NCBI RefSeq assembly: GCF_027941835.1
Contig: NZ_CP116005.1
Location: 620,001 to 684,000 of the forward strand
DNA length: 64,000 bases
Direction of reading: 5' to 3'
From: Sphingosinicella microcystinivorans
GTDB taxonomy: Bacteria > Pseudomonadota > Alphaproteobacteria > Sphingomonadales > Sphingomonadaceae
Part shown: positions 17,244 to 26,864 of the stretch, piece by piece
How the letters are laid out: every line of letters starts with the position of its first letter
How positions within the stretch are numbered: the first letter of the stretch is position 1
Notes under the pieces: model-generated
Database searches by the model: none
Told to the model about the DNA's origin: nothing
What the model saw: only the letters and a program-made list of their open reading frames with translations
Made by a program: the position numbers and the translations under genes

Positions 17244-18505
17244 TGCATCGCCCCCCGCTGGAAGAACATCGGCTGGTAAGGCCGCAACACCAAATCGCGG
17301 TTGACGATGATCCGCACCGGCAGGCCCGGCCGCTCGGTCAGCGTCGGCTGGATGTTCATGTTGCGCCGGGTCATCTCCTGGCCGACTTGATTGATGCTGT
17401 CCTGCGTGCTGTCGCGCCCAGCGATCACGATGCGGTTGCCATCCTGCCGGTTCTCCGGCGCGGCCAGCTCGGCACCCACGCCCAGCAGCGTGGTCAGCGC
17501 CGCACCCGCAAAGATGCGCCCCCAATGCCAATCGACGCCATCCTCCAGGCCGGAATAGCCGGCCGGATCGGTGCCAGCCAGGTTGTCGAGCTTCAGCGAA
17601 GACGTGTCCGGCAGGATGACCCGGTTCCACACCACCTGCACGCGGCTCTGCCCATAACTGACCTGGCTGTTGTAGCGCCCAAGGATGCGCGATCCCTGCG
17701 GGATCAGCAGGAACTTGCCCGTGGCCGTGTCATAGACCGGCTCCGTCACCGTGGCGATCACGTCGCCCGGAAGATCGGACTTGATGCCCGTCACCAGCGC
17801 CCCGGCGATCACCGTTCCGGCCATCACCTGGTACGGCGAGGACGGCATTTGCAGATTGCCGGAATTGCGGGTTTCCGTAGAACCGTCCTTCAGGAAGGCC
17901 TCTTTCTGGTCTTGCCGGTTCTGCACAGCGGTGGGGTCGGCGGGCTGGGCCGCCGTCGAGGCCGGGCCAGCCGCCAGCGGATCGAATCCCGCCAAGCCCG
18001 ATGTCGGGCCGGTCGCAGCGACTTGCGCCGTGGCTGGCGCAGCGGCCTTGCCCTGGTTGCCGGAGCGAAAGAACACCGACGAAGCCGCCGCCGCATCGGC
18101 CTCCTTGCGCAGCGCGTCGGCCGGGTCGTGGCCCGGTGGCGCATAGGTGGGCGTCACCGGTTGCTGCGAATGCACGATGGCCGGCCCCAGGTCGCCCGGC
18201 AGCGGCGGCCCCAACTCGGGCACCTTCGGCGGCAGCTTCGAGTAGTCGGCCGGCAGGCCATCCAGCCCTTCGGACTTCGAGACGCGATCCACGTTGTACA
18301 GCTCGGTCTGCTCGCTTGCGCGCCGGTGCGGCTGCAACGACCAGATCGTGGCCCCGAGCACGGCGACCGACAGGCCGCCCGTGAGGATGGCCAAGGTGCG
18401 CCGATTCAGGCGCGTGACCGGGCGCGGTTGTGCGCGCAGCACCACCGCCTCGGGCGCGACCTTGCCCGCCTGCGGTGCAAGATCAGGGGAATCGTCCTGG
18501 CTCAT
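17240..18505 (-). CDS. trbI: Conjugal transfer protein TrbI (VirB10 family)
   Basis: Bridges inner and outer membranes in the type IV secretion core. There is a short cytoplasmic N-terminus and one transmembrane helix near residues 35-57. A long Pro/Ala/Gln-rich periplasmic linker follows. The C-terminal VirB10 barrel domain has typical blocks such as L-I-P-Q-G-S-R-I-L-G-R-Y-N and V-Q-V-V-W-N-R-V-I-L-P. At 421 residues it has the usual TrbI length. It lies two bases after trbG and overlaps the DUF2274 gene. Confidence 0.93.
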   Translation of the reverse strand: MSQDDSPDLAPQAGKVAPEAVVLRAQPRPVTRLNRRTLAILTGGLSVAVLGATIWSLQPHRRASEQTELYNVDRVSKSEGLDGLPADYSKLPPKVPELGPPLPGDLGPAIVHSQQPVTPTYAPPGHDPADALRKEADAAAASSVFFRSGNQGKAAAPATAQVAATGPTSGLAGFDPLAAGPASTAAQPADPTAVQNRQDQKEAFLKDGSTETRNSGNLQMPSSPYQVMAGTVIAGALVTGIKSDLPGDVIATVTEPVYDTATGKFLLIPQGSRILGRYNSQVSYGQSRVQVVWNRVILPDTSSLKLDNLAGTDPAGYSGLEDGVDWHWGRIFAGAALTTLLGVGAELAAPENRQDGNRIVIAGRDSTQDSINQVGQEMTRRNMNIQPTLTERPGLPVRIIVNRDLVLRPYQPMFFQRGAMQ

Positions 18506-18507
18506 GG

Positions 18508-19512
18508 TCAGTTCCTCCGCGTGCCACCCGAGACACCATCTGTGCGCTCGATCCGCACCACGTCGCCCTTGTCACCGCCCAGGCGCAGCTCGGCCGCGCC
18601 GAACAGGCGATCCACGATGTAGTACGGCGGGCGAAAGCGGTAGTTCACCAACTGCCCGTCACCCTGGGCACCGATCACGAACAGCGGCGGCAGCTCGCCC
18701 TGGGCGATGCCCGGCGGAAACTGGATGTAGACCTTCTCGCCATCGTCGAAAGCGCGCAGCGGCTTCCACGGCGGGTTGCTGCCACTGACCGCATAGCGGA
18801 AGCGGATCTTCTCCAGCGACAGCCCGGCATCGACCGGTGCGGCGGCGCTGGCCGCCTGTGCCTGGCGCTGCAAAGCCAGCATCTTGTCCTTGGGATATTC
18901 CCAGGAGGCCGACGCCATCCACGTCTTCTCGGTCGATGTCAGCTCCAGCAGGTAGGTACGCCGACTCGTGGTGATGACTAAATTGGTCTTGAGGCCCGAA
19001 CGGATGGGCTTGACCATCACATTGACGCGCAGCGCATCACCGCTGCCGCTCGATGTATCCCCGACGATCCAGCGCACGGTGTCGCCGGCGGCCACCGTCA
19101 CCAGTTCCTCGCTCGGCTGGAGAGCGATCACGGTCACGCGGCCCACGGCCGCATAGACCTGGTACAGCGCACCATCGGTGAAAGGCCACACCTGAATCGC
19201 GTTGACGTAGCCTTCGCGCGTGGGCGCAATGCGCGCTTCGGCATTGGCGCGGGACACGCGCACGGTTTCATCGGCAGGTTCCGCGGCGGGCTTGGCATCC
19301 GGGATGGGTTTCATCTGCGTCGGCATCGGCAGCACCTGCGGCACGGCCACCACTTCCACCGGCTTCGGCGCCTCGGGCAGCGGCTGGGCTTGCACCGGCT
19401 CATCAAGCGAGATGGACGGCGGCGGCTTGCCCTGCGTGGCGCAGCCCGAGAACAGTACGGTCGAAGCCAACAGCATCACCAGCAAGGCGGATTTACGGAA
19501 AAGTGCATTCAT
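18508..19512 (-). CDS. trbG: Conjugal transfer protein TrbG (VirB9 family)
   Basis: Outer-membrane-associated component of the type IV core complex, partner of TrbI. The ATG at 19512 gives a signal peptide with an L-F-S-G-C lipobox (Cys about 24), then the VirB9/CagX domain with A-V-G-R-V-T-V-I-A-L and W-I-V-G-D-T. The lipobox suggests the protein also plays the lipoprotein role that VirB7 has in other systems. 334 residues; overlaps the trbF stop by four bases. Confidence 0.92.
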   Translation of the reverse strand: MNALFRKSALLVMLLASTVLFSGCATQGKPPPSISLDEPVQAQPLPEAPKPVEVVAVPQVLPMPTQMKPIPDAKPAAEPADETVRVSRANAEARIAPTREGYVNAIQVWPFTDGALYQVYAAVGRVTVIALQPSEELVTVAAGDTVRWIVGDTSSGSGDALRVNVMVKPIRSGLKTNLVITTSRRTYLLELTSTEKTWMASASWEYPKDKMLALQRQAQAASAAAPVDAGLSLEKIRFRYAVSGSNPPWKPLRAFDDGEKVYIQFPPGIAQGELPPLFVIGAQGDGQLVNYRFRPPYYIVDRLFGAAELRLGGDKGDVVRIERTDGVSGGTRRN

Positions 19513-20213
19513 GGCTTGGCTCCTTCGTTCGCTTCCAGTTCGCGGCTCCACGACAGGCCGTTGACGTAGATACCCAAGGGGTTCTTGCGCAGGCGCTGCT
19601 CGGTGCGCGGAGCTTGCAGCACCGTGGAAATCACCGCGTTCCAGCGTTCGGTGCGATCCAATGCGCCGTTGACGAAGCGCGTCTCCGTCCAGCGCACGTT
19701 GAACGACGTGTCGCTGGCGCGAGTCACGCTGCTGATCTGCACCGTCACCGATTCCTTGCCGATGCGCGCGAACGGATCGTTCACACGGGCGTACTCGTTG
19801 AGCACCACGGCGCCTTTGTCGGTCGTGTAGTCGTAGGCATCGAGCCAGTTCTGTCGCACCACGATGGGGTCAATGGACAGCGAGCGCACCAGGCCGATGA
19901 AGCGGCCGAGGTGATAGGCAATCTGCGCATCGCTGGGCCGGTACGGCGTGGCGGCTTCGCCGACGGCGCGCACTTGGCCCGCGTTGTCCACCTCGATGAC
20001 GTAGGGCGTGACGATGGACTGCGCCGAGCGCCACACCAGGCCGCCCGCCATCAGCACCGCCAGCGTGAGACAGCCGAAGGCCATGAAACGCCAGTTCTTC
20101 GCCTGCACGCGGGCCGAGCCGATGCGCTCGTCCCAGACCTGCGCGGCGGATTGGTATGGGGTGGCAGGTTGCGGCGTGTCGGCGTAGCGCACCTGTGGTC
20201 GTTTGAATCGCAT
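19509..20213 (-). CDS. trbF: Conjugal transfer protein TrbF (VirB8 family)
   Basis: A bitopic inner-membrane protein of 234 residues. There is a cytoplasmic N-terminus of about 45 residues, one transmembrane helix (F-G-C-L-T-L-A-V-L-M-A-G-G-L-V-W), and a periplasmic VirB8 NTF2-like domain that nucleates the transfer channel. It has the family Y-V-I-E-V-D and W-T-E-T-R-F segments. Read between trbL (17-base gap) and trbG (4-base overlap). Confidence 0.92.
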   Translation of the reverse strand: MRFKRPQVRYADTPQPATPYQSAAQVWDERIGSARVQAKNWRFMAFGCLTLAVLMAGGLVWRSAQSIVTPYVIEVDNAGQVRAVGEAATPYRPSDAQIAYHLGRFIGLVRSLSIDPIVVRQNWLDAYDYTTDKGAVVLNEYARVNDPFARIGKESVTVQISSVTRASDTSFNVRWTETRFVNGALDRTERWNAVISTVLQAPRTEQRLRKNPLGIYVNGLSWSRELEANEGAKP

Positions 20214-20230
20214 GGGGTTCTCCTTGAAGA

Positions 20231-21583
20231 TCAGGAATCGGAATCGCGCAGGCTCGGGCCTTGGCTAGAGCTGCCGCCGTCGCCACCGCGCAGCGTGTGG
20301 GCGGCGGTCGTCGCTGCATGGGTGAGCTGCTGCCTGCGATGCAGGCGCTTGGCCCAGGCGGGTTGCGCGGTGGATGGGGTTGGCTCGTTCGCAGTCTGTG
20401 CGGCACTGGCTCCCGACGCCGATCCGGCGTCGCCCGGCCGGAAGGCGGCGGCGACACGCTCCTTCATCGAGCGCGCCCCATCGGCCACCTTCTGCCCGGC
20501 CGCCTGCGCGCCGGTCTTGGCGACATTGCCCACGCCGGCGGCAGCGCCCTTGAGGCCTCCGCCGGCGGATGCAGAGCCAGCCTGGAACGCCGACCGTGCG
20601 CTACTGGCCGTCGAAGCGGCGGCACGCGCTCCGCTGCCGGCCAGCTTGGCGGCTGCGGGCGCCATACGCGCACCGGCAGCGACTGCGCCGCCGACACCCG
20701 TGGCCGCAGCGCCCACCGCAACGGCCGCGCCGGCTGCACCCAGCGCGGCACCGGCCATCGCGCCCGCGCCGAGCTGCGGCCCACCGGACACCAGCCCGGT
20801 TGCAATGCCCGGCCCGAAGATGCCCAAGGCCAGCAGCGTCAGCGAGGCCAGCATCACGACCACGGAGTGGTCGATGGATGGCTCGGCCGGCTGTACCTGA
20901 AACTCGGCGAACAGTCCCGAGCCGATGCCCACGATCACCGCCAGCACCAGCACCTTGATGCCCGAAGACACCACGTTACCCAGCACCTTCTCCGCGAGGA
21001 ATGCGGTCTTGTTCCAGAGTGCGAACGGCACCAGCACGAAGCCCGCGAGCGTGGTCAGCTTGAACTCGATCAGCGTGATGAAAAGCTGGATCGCCAGCAC
21101 GAAGAAGCACAGGAGGACGATCAGCCACGCCAGGAACATCACGACGATGGGCGTGATGTTCACGAACACCTCGGGAAAGCCCGCCATGTCGCCGATCTGC
21201 TTCAGGATCGGTGCCCCGGCGTCGATGCCGACCTTCGCCAGTCGGCCCGGTTGCAGGAAGCTCTCCATGCTCAGGGTCGAGCCGCTGGCCGTCAGGCCGA
21301 GGCCCGCGAATGAGCGGAACACGATGCCGGCCAGCCAGTTGAAGTTGCCGATGATGTAGGCGAAGGCACCGACGTACAGCACCTTGCGTATCAGCTTGGC
21401 GATCACGTCCTCGCCTTGGCCGGTGGCATGGCCCATCGCCCAGAACAGCCCGGCAAGCGTCATGTCGATGACGATCAGCGTGGCGGTCAGAAACGCCACC
21501 TCGCCGTGCAGCAGGCCGAAGCCCGAGTCGATGTAGCGCGAGAAGGTATCGAGGAAGCGGTCGATGACCGTCACGTCGTTCAT
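20231..21583 (-). CDS. trbL: Conjugal transfer protein TrbL (VirB6 family)
   Basis: Polytopic inner-membrane channel component. The first 300 residues hold several hydrophobic helices. The C-terminal 150 residues are a low-complexity Gly/Ala/Ser stretch typical of TrbL, ending in a charged tail. 450 residues. It differs clearly from the second trbL at the right edge of the window, which is of the IncP type, so the two elements carry separate transfer systems. Its start overlaps the trbK-like stop by four bases. Confidence 0.92.
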   Translation of the reverse strand: MNDVTVIDRFLDTFSRYIDSGFGLLHGEVAFLTATLIVIDMTLAGLFWAMGHATGQGEDVIAKLIRKVLYVGAFAYIIGNFNWLAGIVFRSFAGLGLTASGSTLSMESFLQPGRLAKVGIDAGAPILKQIGDMAGFPEVFVNITPIVVMFLAWLIVLLCFFVLAIQLFITLIEFKLTTLAGFVLVPFALWNKTAFLAEKVLGNVVSSGIKVLVLAVIVGIGSGLFAEFQVQPAEPSIDHSVVVMLASLTLLALGIFGPGIATGLVSGGPQLGAGAMAGAALGAAGAAVAVGAAATGVGGAVAAGARMAPAAAKLAGSGARAAASTASSARSAFQAGSASAGGGLKGAAAGVGNVAKTGAQAAGQKVADGARSMKERVAAAFRPGDAGSASGASAAQTANEPTPSTAQPAWAKRLHRRQQLTHAATTAAHTLRGGDGGSSSQGPSLRDSDS

Positions 21584-21906
21584 GGCGAGCCCTCCTGCTC
21601 AGGCAGAGCGATTGCCCCACTGCCATCGGCGGGTTCATCGAAGCTGGGCGGGATCGGCGGCAGGTCGGCCAGCGTCTGGTACTCGCCCGGCCCAGCGTGG
21701 CCGGAGAGAAAGCGCCGCAGGTCGGCCTGCGCCACCTGCGTGCAAAACGCGCCGTCGTGCTCGCCCACGCGGCACTGCGCGCGCAACGCACGCAGCCGGG
21801 ACGCATCGGCGGCCAGCGCATCCACCGACAGCCGCTGCGGCTGGTCACAGCCGGCCAGCACAAGCGCATGAACGGCGAAAGCAAACACGACGGGCGTGCG
21901 TTGCAT
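21580..21906 (-). CDS. trbK: TrbK-like entry-exclusion lipoprotein
   Basis: A 108-residue lipoprotein with lipobox L-A-G-C (Cys about 20), lying between trbJ and trbL where trbK is found in IncP-like operons. TrbK stops entry of a second copy of the same element. After the lipobox it has a pattern with two Cys and an Arg-rich stretch (S-V-D-A-L ... Q-C ... C ... A-D-L-R-R-F). A similar pattern recurs in the small lipoprotein at 29574, so the island encodes two related exclusion-type proteins. Confidence 0.78.
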   Translation of the reverse strand: MQRTPVVFAFAVHALVLAGCDQPQRLSVDALAADASRLRALRAQCRVGEHDGAFCTQVAQADLRRFLSGHAGPGEYQTLADLPPIPPSFDEPADGSGAIALPEQEGSP

Positions 21907-21917
21907 GGCAGCCTCCG

Positions 21918-22673
21918 TCAGCGGTTGTAGAAGTTCACGGATTGCGGCGTGTATGGCGTGCCTTCGCCCAGGAAGCGGCGCGTCACCTCGCGCCCGCGCT
22001 CCGTGGCCGCCGCCTGCCGCGCCAGCTCCAGCGAGGCCGCGCGGTCTTGCGTGATCTGCAGCCGTTGCGTCTGGATCGACTGCTTGGCCTGCAAAGCCAA
22101 CAACTGGTTCATGGCCTGCATCGCTTGCAGCGCACCCTCGGCCGACTGGCTCTTGCCCACGAGATCGGCCAGCACGCTTTCGTCATCGCTCAGGTTCTGC
22201 GACGCCTGGGCCTGCATCTGCATGGTGGTTTGCAGTCCGTTGAGCGTGTTCTTCCAACGCTCCTGCGCGTCGAGATACATCTGGTTGCCACTCACTGTAG
22301 CGGCGTACTTCTCGGGATACAGACGTGCGAACTCGCGGTCGATGCTCGTCACGTCATAGGCCAGGCCCTTGGCCTGTGCGATGAGGCGCTGGGTGGTTGC
22401 CAGGTTCGCGCGCAACTGGCCCACCACGCTGGACGGCAGGCTGGCCAGGTTGCGTGCCTGATTGATGAGCATCTGCGCTTCGTTCTGGAGCTGGCGGATC
22501 TGGTTGTTGATCTGCTCCAGCGTGCGAACCGCCGTGAGCGTGTTCTGCACCAGATTGGTCGGGTCGAGCACGATGTCGCCGACGCCGAACAGCGCGTGCG
22601 CAGGCTGCGCGACGCCGAAGGCGAGCACGCAGGCGGCGGTCAGCGCGGCGAGCTTGGGGACATAGGTTTTCAT
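21918..22673 (-). CDS. trbJ: Conjugal transfer protein TrbJ (VirB5 family)
   Basis: Exported pilus-associated protein of 251 residues. A signal peptide ends A-Q-P-A-H-A, then comes a long, mainly alpha-helical and Gln-rich body typical of TrbJ/VirB5. The ATG at 22673 is chosen since it opens the signal peptide (M-K-T-Y-V-P-K) and overlaps the trbE stop by four bases. Confidence 0.92.
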   Translation of the reverse strand: MKTYVPKLAALTAACVLAFGVAQPAHALFGVGDIVLDPTNLVQNTLTAVRTLEQINNQIRQLQNEAQMLINQARNLASLPSSVVGQLRANLATTQRLIAQAKGLAYDVTSIDREFARLYPEKYAATVSGNQMYLDAQERWKNTLNGLQTTMQMQAQASQNLSDDESVLADLVGKSQSAEGALQAMQAMNQLLALQAKQSIQTQRLQITQDRAASLELARQAAATERGREVTRRFLGEGTPYTPQSVNFYNR

Positions 22674-25135
22674 GGCTGGTTCTCCTGTGGATGGCTGGGG
22701 ATGAGGGCGGCACACGGCGCAGGGCCGGGGAAATCGCGCAGCAGATCGGCCGCCCAATCAAGGCTGCGGTGGCGCAGCCATGCGGCTGCGAACGGAGTGG
22801 ATGCGGATGAAGCGGCAGCGAGCACCGCGTCGATGTCGCGCTGGTCTTGCGGCGTGGAGGCACCCGCGAAGGCCAGCGTCGCGGCGCCCAGGTCGAGGTC
22901 GAACAGGCGGTTGCCGAGGCGGGATTGGTAGTAGTAGTCGCGCTTCGGCTGCGCGGTGGCGACGATCTCGATCTGCCGCCTGCTGAGGCCGAAACCCTCG
23001 TAGATCGTGCGAATCTGCGGCTCGGTGGCCTGCGGGTTCGGCAGGAAGATGCGGCTTGCGCAACTCTCGATGATCGCGGGCGCGATGCTCGAATCCTTGA
23101 TGTCGGCGAGGCTCTGCGTGGCGAAGATCACCGAGACGTTCTTCTTGCGCAACGTCTTGAGCCACTGGCGGATGCGCGCGGCAAACACCGGGTCATCGAG
23201 GAACAGCCACGCTTCATCGAGGATCAGCAGCGTGGGCGCCCCGTCGAAGCGTTCATCGAAACGCGCAAAGAGGTAATGCAGCACGGCCATGACGGCGGCC
23301 TTGCTGTGCATCAGCTCCTCCATCTCGAAGCACCGCACGTCGGCCATGCCCAGCCGGTCATGATCGGCGTCCAGCAGCTTGCCGTGGGCACCGCCGAGCA
23401 CATACGGCGACAGCGCCTGCCGCAGCGCGTTCGATTGCAGCAGCACGGAAAGCCCTGTCATCGTGCGCTGCTCCAACGGCGCACCGGCGAGGCTTCCCAG
23501 CGCCGACCAGATGGCCGCCTTTTCGTCGGGGCCGACCGCCACGCCCTCATGCAGCAAGCGGCCTTCGATCCATTCTGCCGCCCAGGTGCGGTAGCCTTCG
23601 CGGTCGATGCGTGCCAAGGGCTGGAAGGCGATTTCGCCATCCGTCCCGAGGTCGTAGTGCTCGCCACCCAGGCCCAGGATGGTGGCGCGCATGGAACGGC
23701 CCATGTCGAATGCGACGATGCGCGAACCGCGATAGCGGCGGAACTGCATTGCCAGCGTGGCGAGCAATACCGACTTGCCCATGCCGGTCGGCCCCGCGAC
23801 CAGCGTGTGGCCCACGTCGCCGATGTGCGTCACAAGCCGGAACGGCGTGGCGCCGTCGGTGCGTGTCACGATCAGCGGGGGGCCGTCGAGGTGTTCGTTC
23901 TTCTCCGGTCCGGCCCATACCGCCGATACCGGCATCATGTGCGCCAGGTTCAGCGTTGAAACGATGGGCTGGCGCACGTTGGCGTAGGCGTTGCCCGGAA
24001 TGGACGACAGCCACGCATCCACGGCGTTGAGCGTTTCCGGGATGGTGACGAAACCCCGACCCTGGATGACGCGCTCCACCATGCGCAGCTTCTCGTCGGC
24101 CACCGCAGGATCGGCGTCGAGCACCGCTACCGTGGCGGTGAGGTAGCCAAAGGCGACTTGATCGCTGCCCAGCTCCTGCAAGGCGGCATCGGCATCGGCG
24201 GCCTTGTTGCTGGCGTCGGTATCGACCAGCGGCGATTCCTGCTGGAAGATGGTTTCGCGCAGCAGCGCGATAACGTTCTTGCGCTTGGCGAACCACTGGC
24301 GGCGCAGGCGGGCGAGTTCTCTTTCCGCCTCGGCTTTGTCCAGGCACAGAAAGCGCGTACTCCAGCGATAGGCAAAGCCCAGGCGGTTGAGGTCGTCCAA
24401 AATCCCCGGCCAGGTTGAGGTCGGAAAGCCCCGCACCGACACCACGCGCAGGTGTTGCTCGCCCAGCATGGGCGCCAGGCCACCGACCAGTGCGGAGTCG
24501 GTCAGCAGCGCGTCGATGTGGAACGGCACTTCGGGCACGCCCACGCGATAGCGCCGCGTTGAGATGGTCGCGTGCAGGTAGGTCAGCGTCTGCCCGTCGT
24601 CGAGCCAGTCAATTTCCGGCATCACGCCGTCGAGCAGGTCAAAGACGCGATCCGTTTCCGCGACGAACGCTTGCAGCCGCTCGCGCCAGTCCACGCCATT
24701 CGTCGGCGTGTTCTCGTAGAGCATCTTGGCTGCACGGGCGCGGGATTCTTCCGGCGGCAGGTAAAGCAGCGTCAGGTGATAGCCGCTCTCAAAGTGATTG
24801 CCAGATTCCTCGAAGGTCGCGCGGCGTTCCTCGTCCACCAGCCAGGACAGCGGCTCGGGAAACTCCGAGTGTGGATAGTCGGCAGCGGGACGGCGCTCGG
24901 CTTCAATGAACAGCGCCCAGCCCGAACCCATGCGGCGCAGCGCGTTGTTCAAGCGTGCCGACGTAGCGATCAACTCACCCTGCGTCGCGCTGTCGAGGTC
25001 AGGCCCGCGAAACCGGGCCGTGCGCTGGAAACTGCCATCCTTGTTCAAGACGACGCCCAGTGCGACCAGCCCGGCCCAGGGCAGCCAGTCGGCAAGCAAG
25101 GCTGGGCGCTGGCGATATTCGGCGAGGTTCAGCAT
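22670..25135 (-). CDS. trbE: Conjugal transfer ATPase TrbE (VirB4 family)
   Basis: The large cytoplasmic ATPase that powers pilus assembly and substrate transfer. Over 821 residues it shows a CagE/TrbE N-terminal domain and a RecA-like domain. Walker A is G-P-T-G-M-G-K-S (about residue 450) and Walker B is L-L-I-L-D-E-A-W-L-F (about residue 637). The sequence and length are complete, with no frameshift, so the motor appears intact. It starts 15 bases after trbD. Confidence 0.95.
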   Translation of the reverse strand: MLNLAEYRQRPALLADWLPWAGLVALGVVLNKDGSFQRTARFRGPDLDSATQGELIATSARLNNALRRMGSGWALFIEAERRPAADYPHSEFPEPLSWLVDEERRATFEESGNHFESGYHLTLLYLPPEESRARAAKMLYENTPTNGVDWRERLQAFVAETDRVFDLLDGVMPEIDWLDDGQTLTYLHATISTRRYRVGVPEVPFHIDALLTDSALVGGLAPMLGEQHLRVVSVRGFPTSTWPGILDDLNRLGFAYRWSTRFLCLDKAEAERELARLRRQWFAKRKNVIALLRETIFQQESPLVDTDASNKAADADAALQELGSDQVAFGYLTATVAVLDADPAVADEKLRMVERVIQGRGFVTIPETLNAVDAWLSSIPGNAYANVRQPIVSTLNLAHMMPVSAVWAGPEKNEHLDGPPLIVTRTDGATPFRLVTHIGDVGHTLVAGPTGMGKSVLLATLAMQFRRYRGSRIVAFDMGRSMRATILGLGGEHYDLGTDGEIAFQPLARIDREGYRTWAAEWIEGRLLHEGVAVGPDEKAAIWSALGSLAGAPLEQRTMTGLSVLLQSNALRQALSPYVLGGAHGKLLDADHDRLGMADVRCFEMEELMHSKAAVMAVLHYLFARFDERFDGAPTLLILDEAWLFLDDPVFAARIRQWLKTLRKKNVSVIFATQSLADIKDSSIAPAIIESCASRIFLPNPQATEPQIRTIYEGFGLSRRQIEIVATAQPKRDYYYQSRLGNRLFDLDLGAATLAFAGASTPQDQRDIDAVLAAASSASTPFAAAWLRHRSLDWAADLLRDFPGPAPCAALIPSHPQENQP

Positions 25136-25150
25136 CGCGGCGTCCTCCCC

Positions 25151-25423
25151 TCACACGTCCAGCAGCGGGCGGTACTTGATGTGCCGGGCAAAGACCTGCA
25201 TGAACTGCGGATCAACGCGCGCACCCCACACCGCCAGCGAATGGCCGACGATCCAGAGCACAACACCCGGAATCCACAGTTGCAGGCCCAGGCCGACGGC
25301 AGCGGCCAGCGTGCCGTTGGCAATCGCCACGGTGCGCGGCGCACCGCCCAGCAGGATCGGCTCGGTCAGCGAGCGATGCAGCGGCACCTCGAAGCCGTCC
25401 GCGAAGGTGTCCAGGGCACTCAT
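25151..25423 (-). CDS. trbD: Conjugal transfer protein TrbD (VirB3 family)
   Basis: A 90-residue inner-membrane protein with a short N-terminal region reading P-L-H-R-S-L-T-E-P-I-L-L-G-G, conserved in TrbD/VirB3. Two closely spaced hydrophobic helices and a basic C-terminus follow. The ATG at 25423 overlaps the trbC stop by four bases. Confidence 0.9.
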   Translation of the reverse strand: MSALDTFADGFEVPLHRSLTEPILLGGAPRTVAIANGTLAAAVGLGLQLWIPGVVLWIVGHSLAVWGARVDPQFMQVFARHIKYRPLLDV

Positions 25424-25812
25424 ACGACCGCCCCGCCGGAGAAGCTGAAGAACGACAGGAAGAAGCTCGACGCGGCGAACGCGATGGACAGGCCGAACAC
25501 GATCTGGATCAGCTTGCGAAAGCCGCCCGAGGTATCGCCGAAGGCCAGCGCCAGGCCCGTGGCGATGATGATGATGACCGCGACGATGCGCGCCACCGGA
25601 CCCTGGATGGATTCGAGGATGGATTGCAGCGGGCCTTCCCACGGCATCGAGGAACCGGCGGCCTGCGCCGTTCCGGCCAGGAACAGCAGCAGCGCGGCCA
25701 GCAGCAGCCCTTGCCCCGCAGGGCGTGCCAGGCTGCGCAGCCGTGCCAGGCCGGTCAGATGAGAAAGCGGATTTACGGAAATACGGAAAGCAGGAACGTG
25801 CATCTGCGTCAT
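25420..25812 (-). CDS. trbC: Conjugal pilin precursor TrbC (VirB2 family)
   Basis: Major pilus subunit precursor of 130 residues. A long N-terminal leader ends in F-L-A-G-T-A-Q-A-A. Two transmembrane helices follow, separated by a short loop containing G-D-T-S-G-G-F. IncP TrbC is trimmed and cyclised by TraF, but no TraF-like peptidase is seen in this island, so processing would rely on another gene (inference). Overlaps the trbB stop by four bases. Confidence 0.9.
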   Translation of the reverse strand: MTQMHVPAFRISVNPLSHLTGLARLRSLARPAGQGLLLAALLLFLAGTAQAAGSSMPWEGPLQSILESIQGPVARIVAVIIIIATGLALAFGDTSGGFRKLIQIVFGLSIAFAASSFFLSFFSFSGGAVV

Positions 25813-26864
25813 GGCAGTTCTCCAAGGTGGTTGAGGGACGGGGAAGAAAAGTCGGACTGCGATGGCAGCTCGGGAAACGGCATATCCATCGCGTCCGCCA
25901 GTTGGTAGCCCACGCCGTCAAAGCCGACGACGCGGGCAATGCTTTCGACGTGGCGATTGCGGCCACGGCCAGCGATGTGGATCACCACATTGACCGCCTC
26001 GGCGATCAGCGCACGGGGCGGATTCACCGCCACTTCGAGAATCAGTTGCTCCAGGCGCAGCAGCGCACCCAGCGCGGAGCCGGCATGGATCGTGGCGATG
26101 CCGCCGGGATGACCTGTGCCCCACACCTTGATGAGATCCAACGCCTCGGCGCCGCGCACTTCGCCAACGACGACGCGATCCGGGCGCAGGCGCATCGAGG
26201 AACGCACCAGCTCGGTCATCGACACCACGCCTGCGCGGGTGCGCAGCGGAACGTGGTCGCGCGCCGCGCATTGCAGCTCCACCGTGTCTTCGAGCACCAG
26301 CACGCGGTCGCCCGTGGCGGCGATCTCGGCCAGCAGCGCATTGGCGAGCGTGGTCTTGCCGCTGCTGGTGGCCCCGGCGATCAGGATGTTCTGGCGCTCG
26401 CGCACGGCGCGAACGAGAAAGCCCGCCTGGGCGCTGGTCATCATCCCGTCGATGACGTACCGCTCCAGCGGGATCACGCCGATGGCGCGCTTGCGCAACG
26501 CGAAGGCAGGCCCCGGCGCGGCGGGCGGCAAGATGCCCTCGAAGCGCTCGCCGGTTTCGGGCAGCTCGGCCGACAGCAGCGGCTGGCCGCGATGCACTTC
26601 CGCGCCGACGTGGGCTGCCACCAGCCGGATGATGCGTTCACCGTCCGCTTCGGACATCTCCACGCCCATCGGCGCACGGCCTGATGAAAGCCGATCCACC
26701 CATAGCGTCCGGTCGGGATTCAGCATGACTTCAACCACGTCCGGGTCTTCGAGCGCGGCGGCGATCAGCGGCCCCATCGCCGTGCGCAGCATCTGGATAC
26801 GGCGATCCATCGAAGTCGCAGCGGACGAACGTGGTTCGGGCGGGATTTTCGGCACCGCGCTCAT
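25809..26864 (-). CDS. trbB: Conjugal transfer ATPase TrbB (VirB11 family)
   Basis: Hexameric traffic ATPase of the type IV system, 351 residues from the ATG at 26864. Walker A is G-A-T-S-S-G-K-T (164-171). The Asp box (L-V-L-E-D-T-V-E-L), Walker B (V-V-V-G-E-V-R-G-A-E) and His box (G-G-I-A-T-I-H-A) follow in order. The start overlaps the ribbon-helix-helix gene stop by four bases, which excludes longer versions of the frame. Confidence 0.94.
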   Translation of the reverse strand: MSAVPKIPPEPRSSAATSMDRRIQMLRTAMGPLIAAALEDPDVVEVMLNPDRTLWVDRLSSGRAPMGVEMSEADGERIIRLVAAHVGAEVHRGQPLLSAELPETGERFEGILPPAAPGPAFALRKRAIGVIPLERYVIDGMMTSAQAGFLVRAVRERQNILIAGATSSGKTTLANALLAEIAATGDRVLVLEDTVELQCAARDHVPLRTRAGVVSMTELVRSSMRLRPDRVVVGEVRGAEALDLIKVWGTGHPGGIATIHAGSALGALLRLEQLILEVAVNPPRALIAEAVNVVIHIAGRGRNRHVESIARVVGFDGVGYQLADAMDMPFPELPSQSDFSSPSLNHLGELP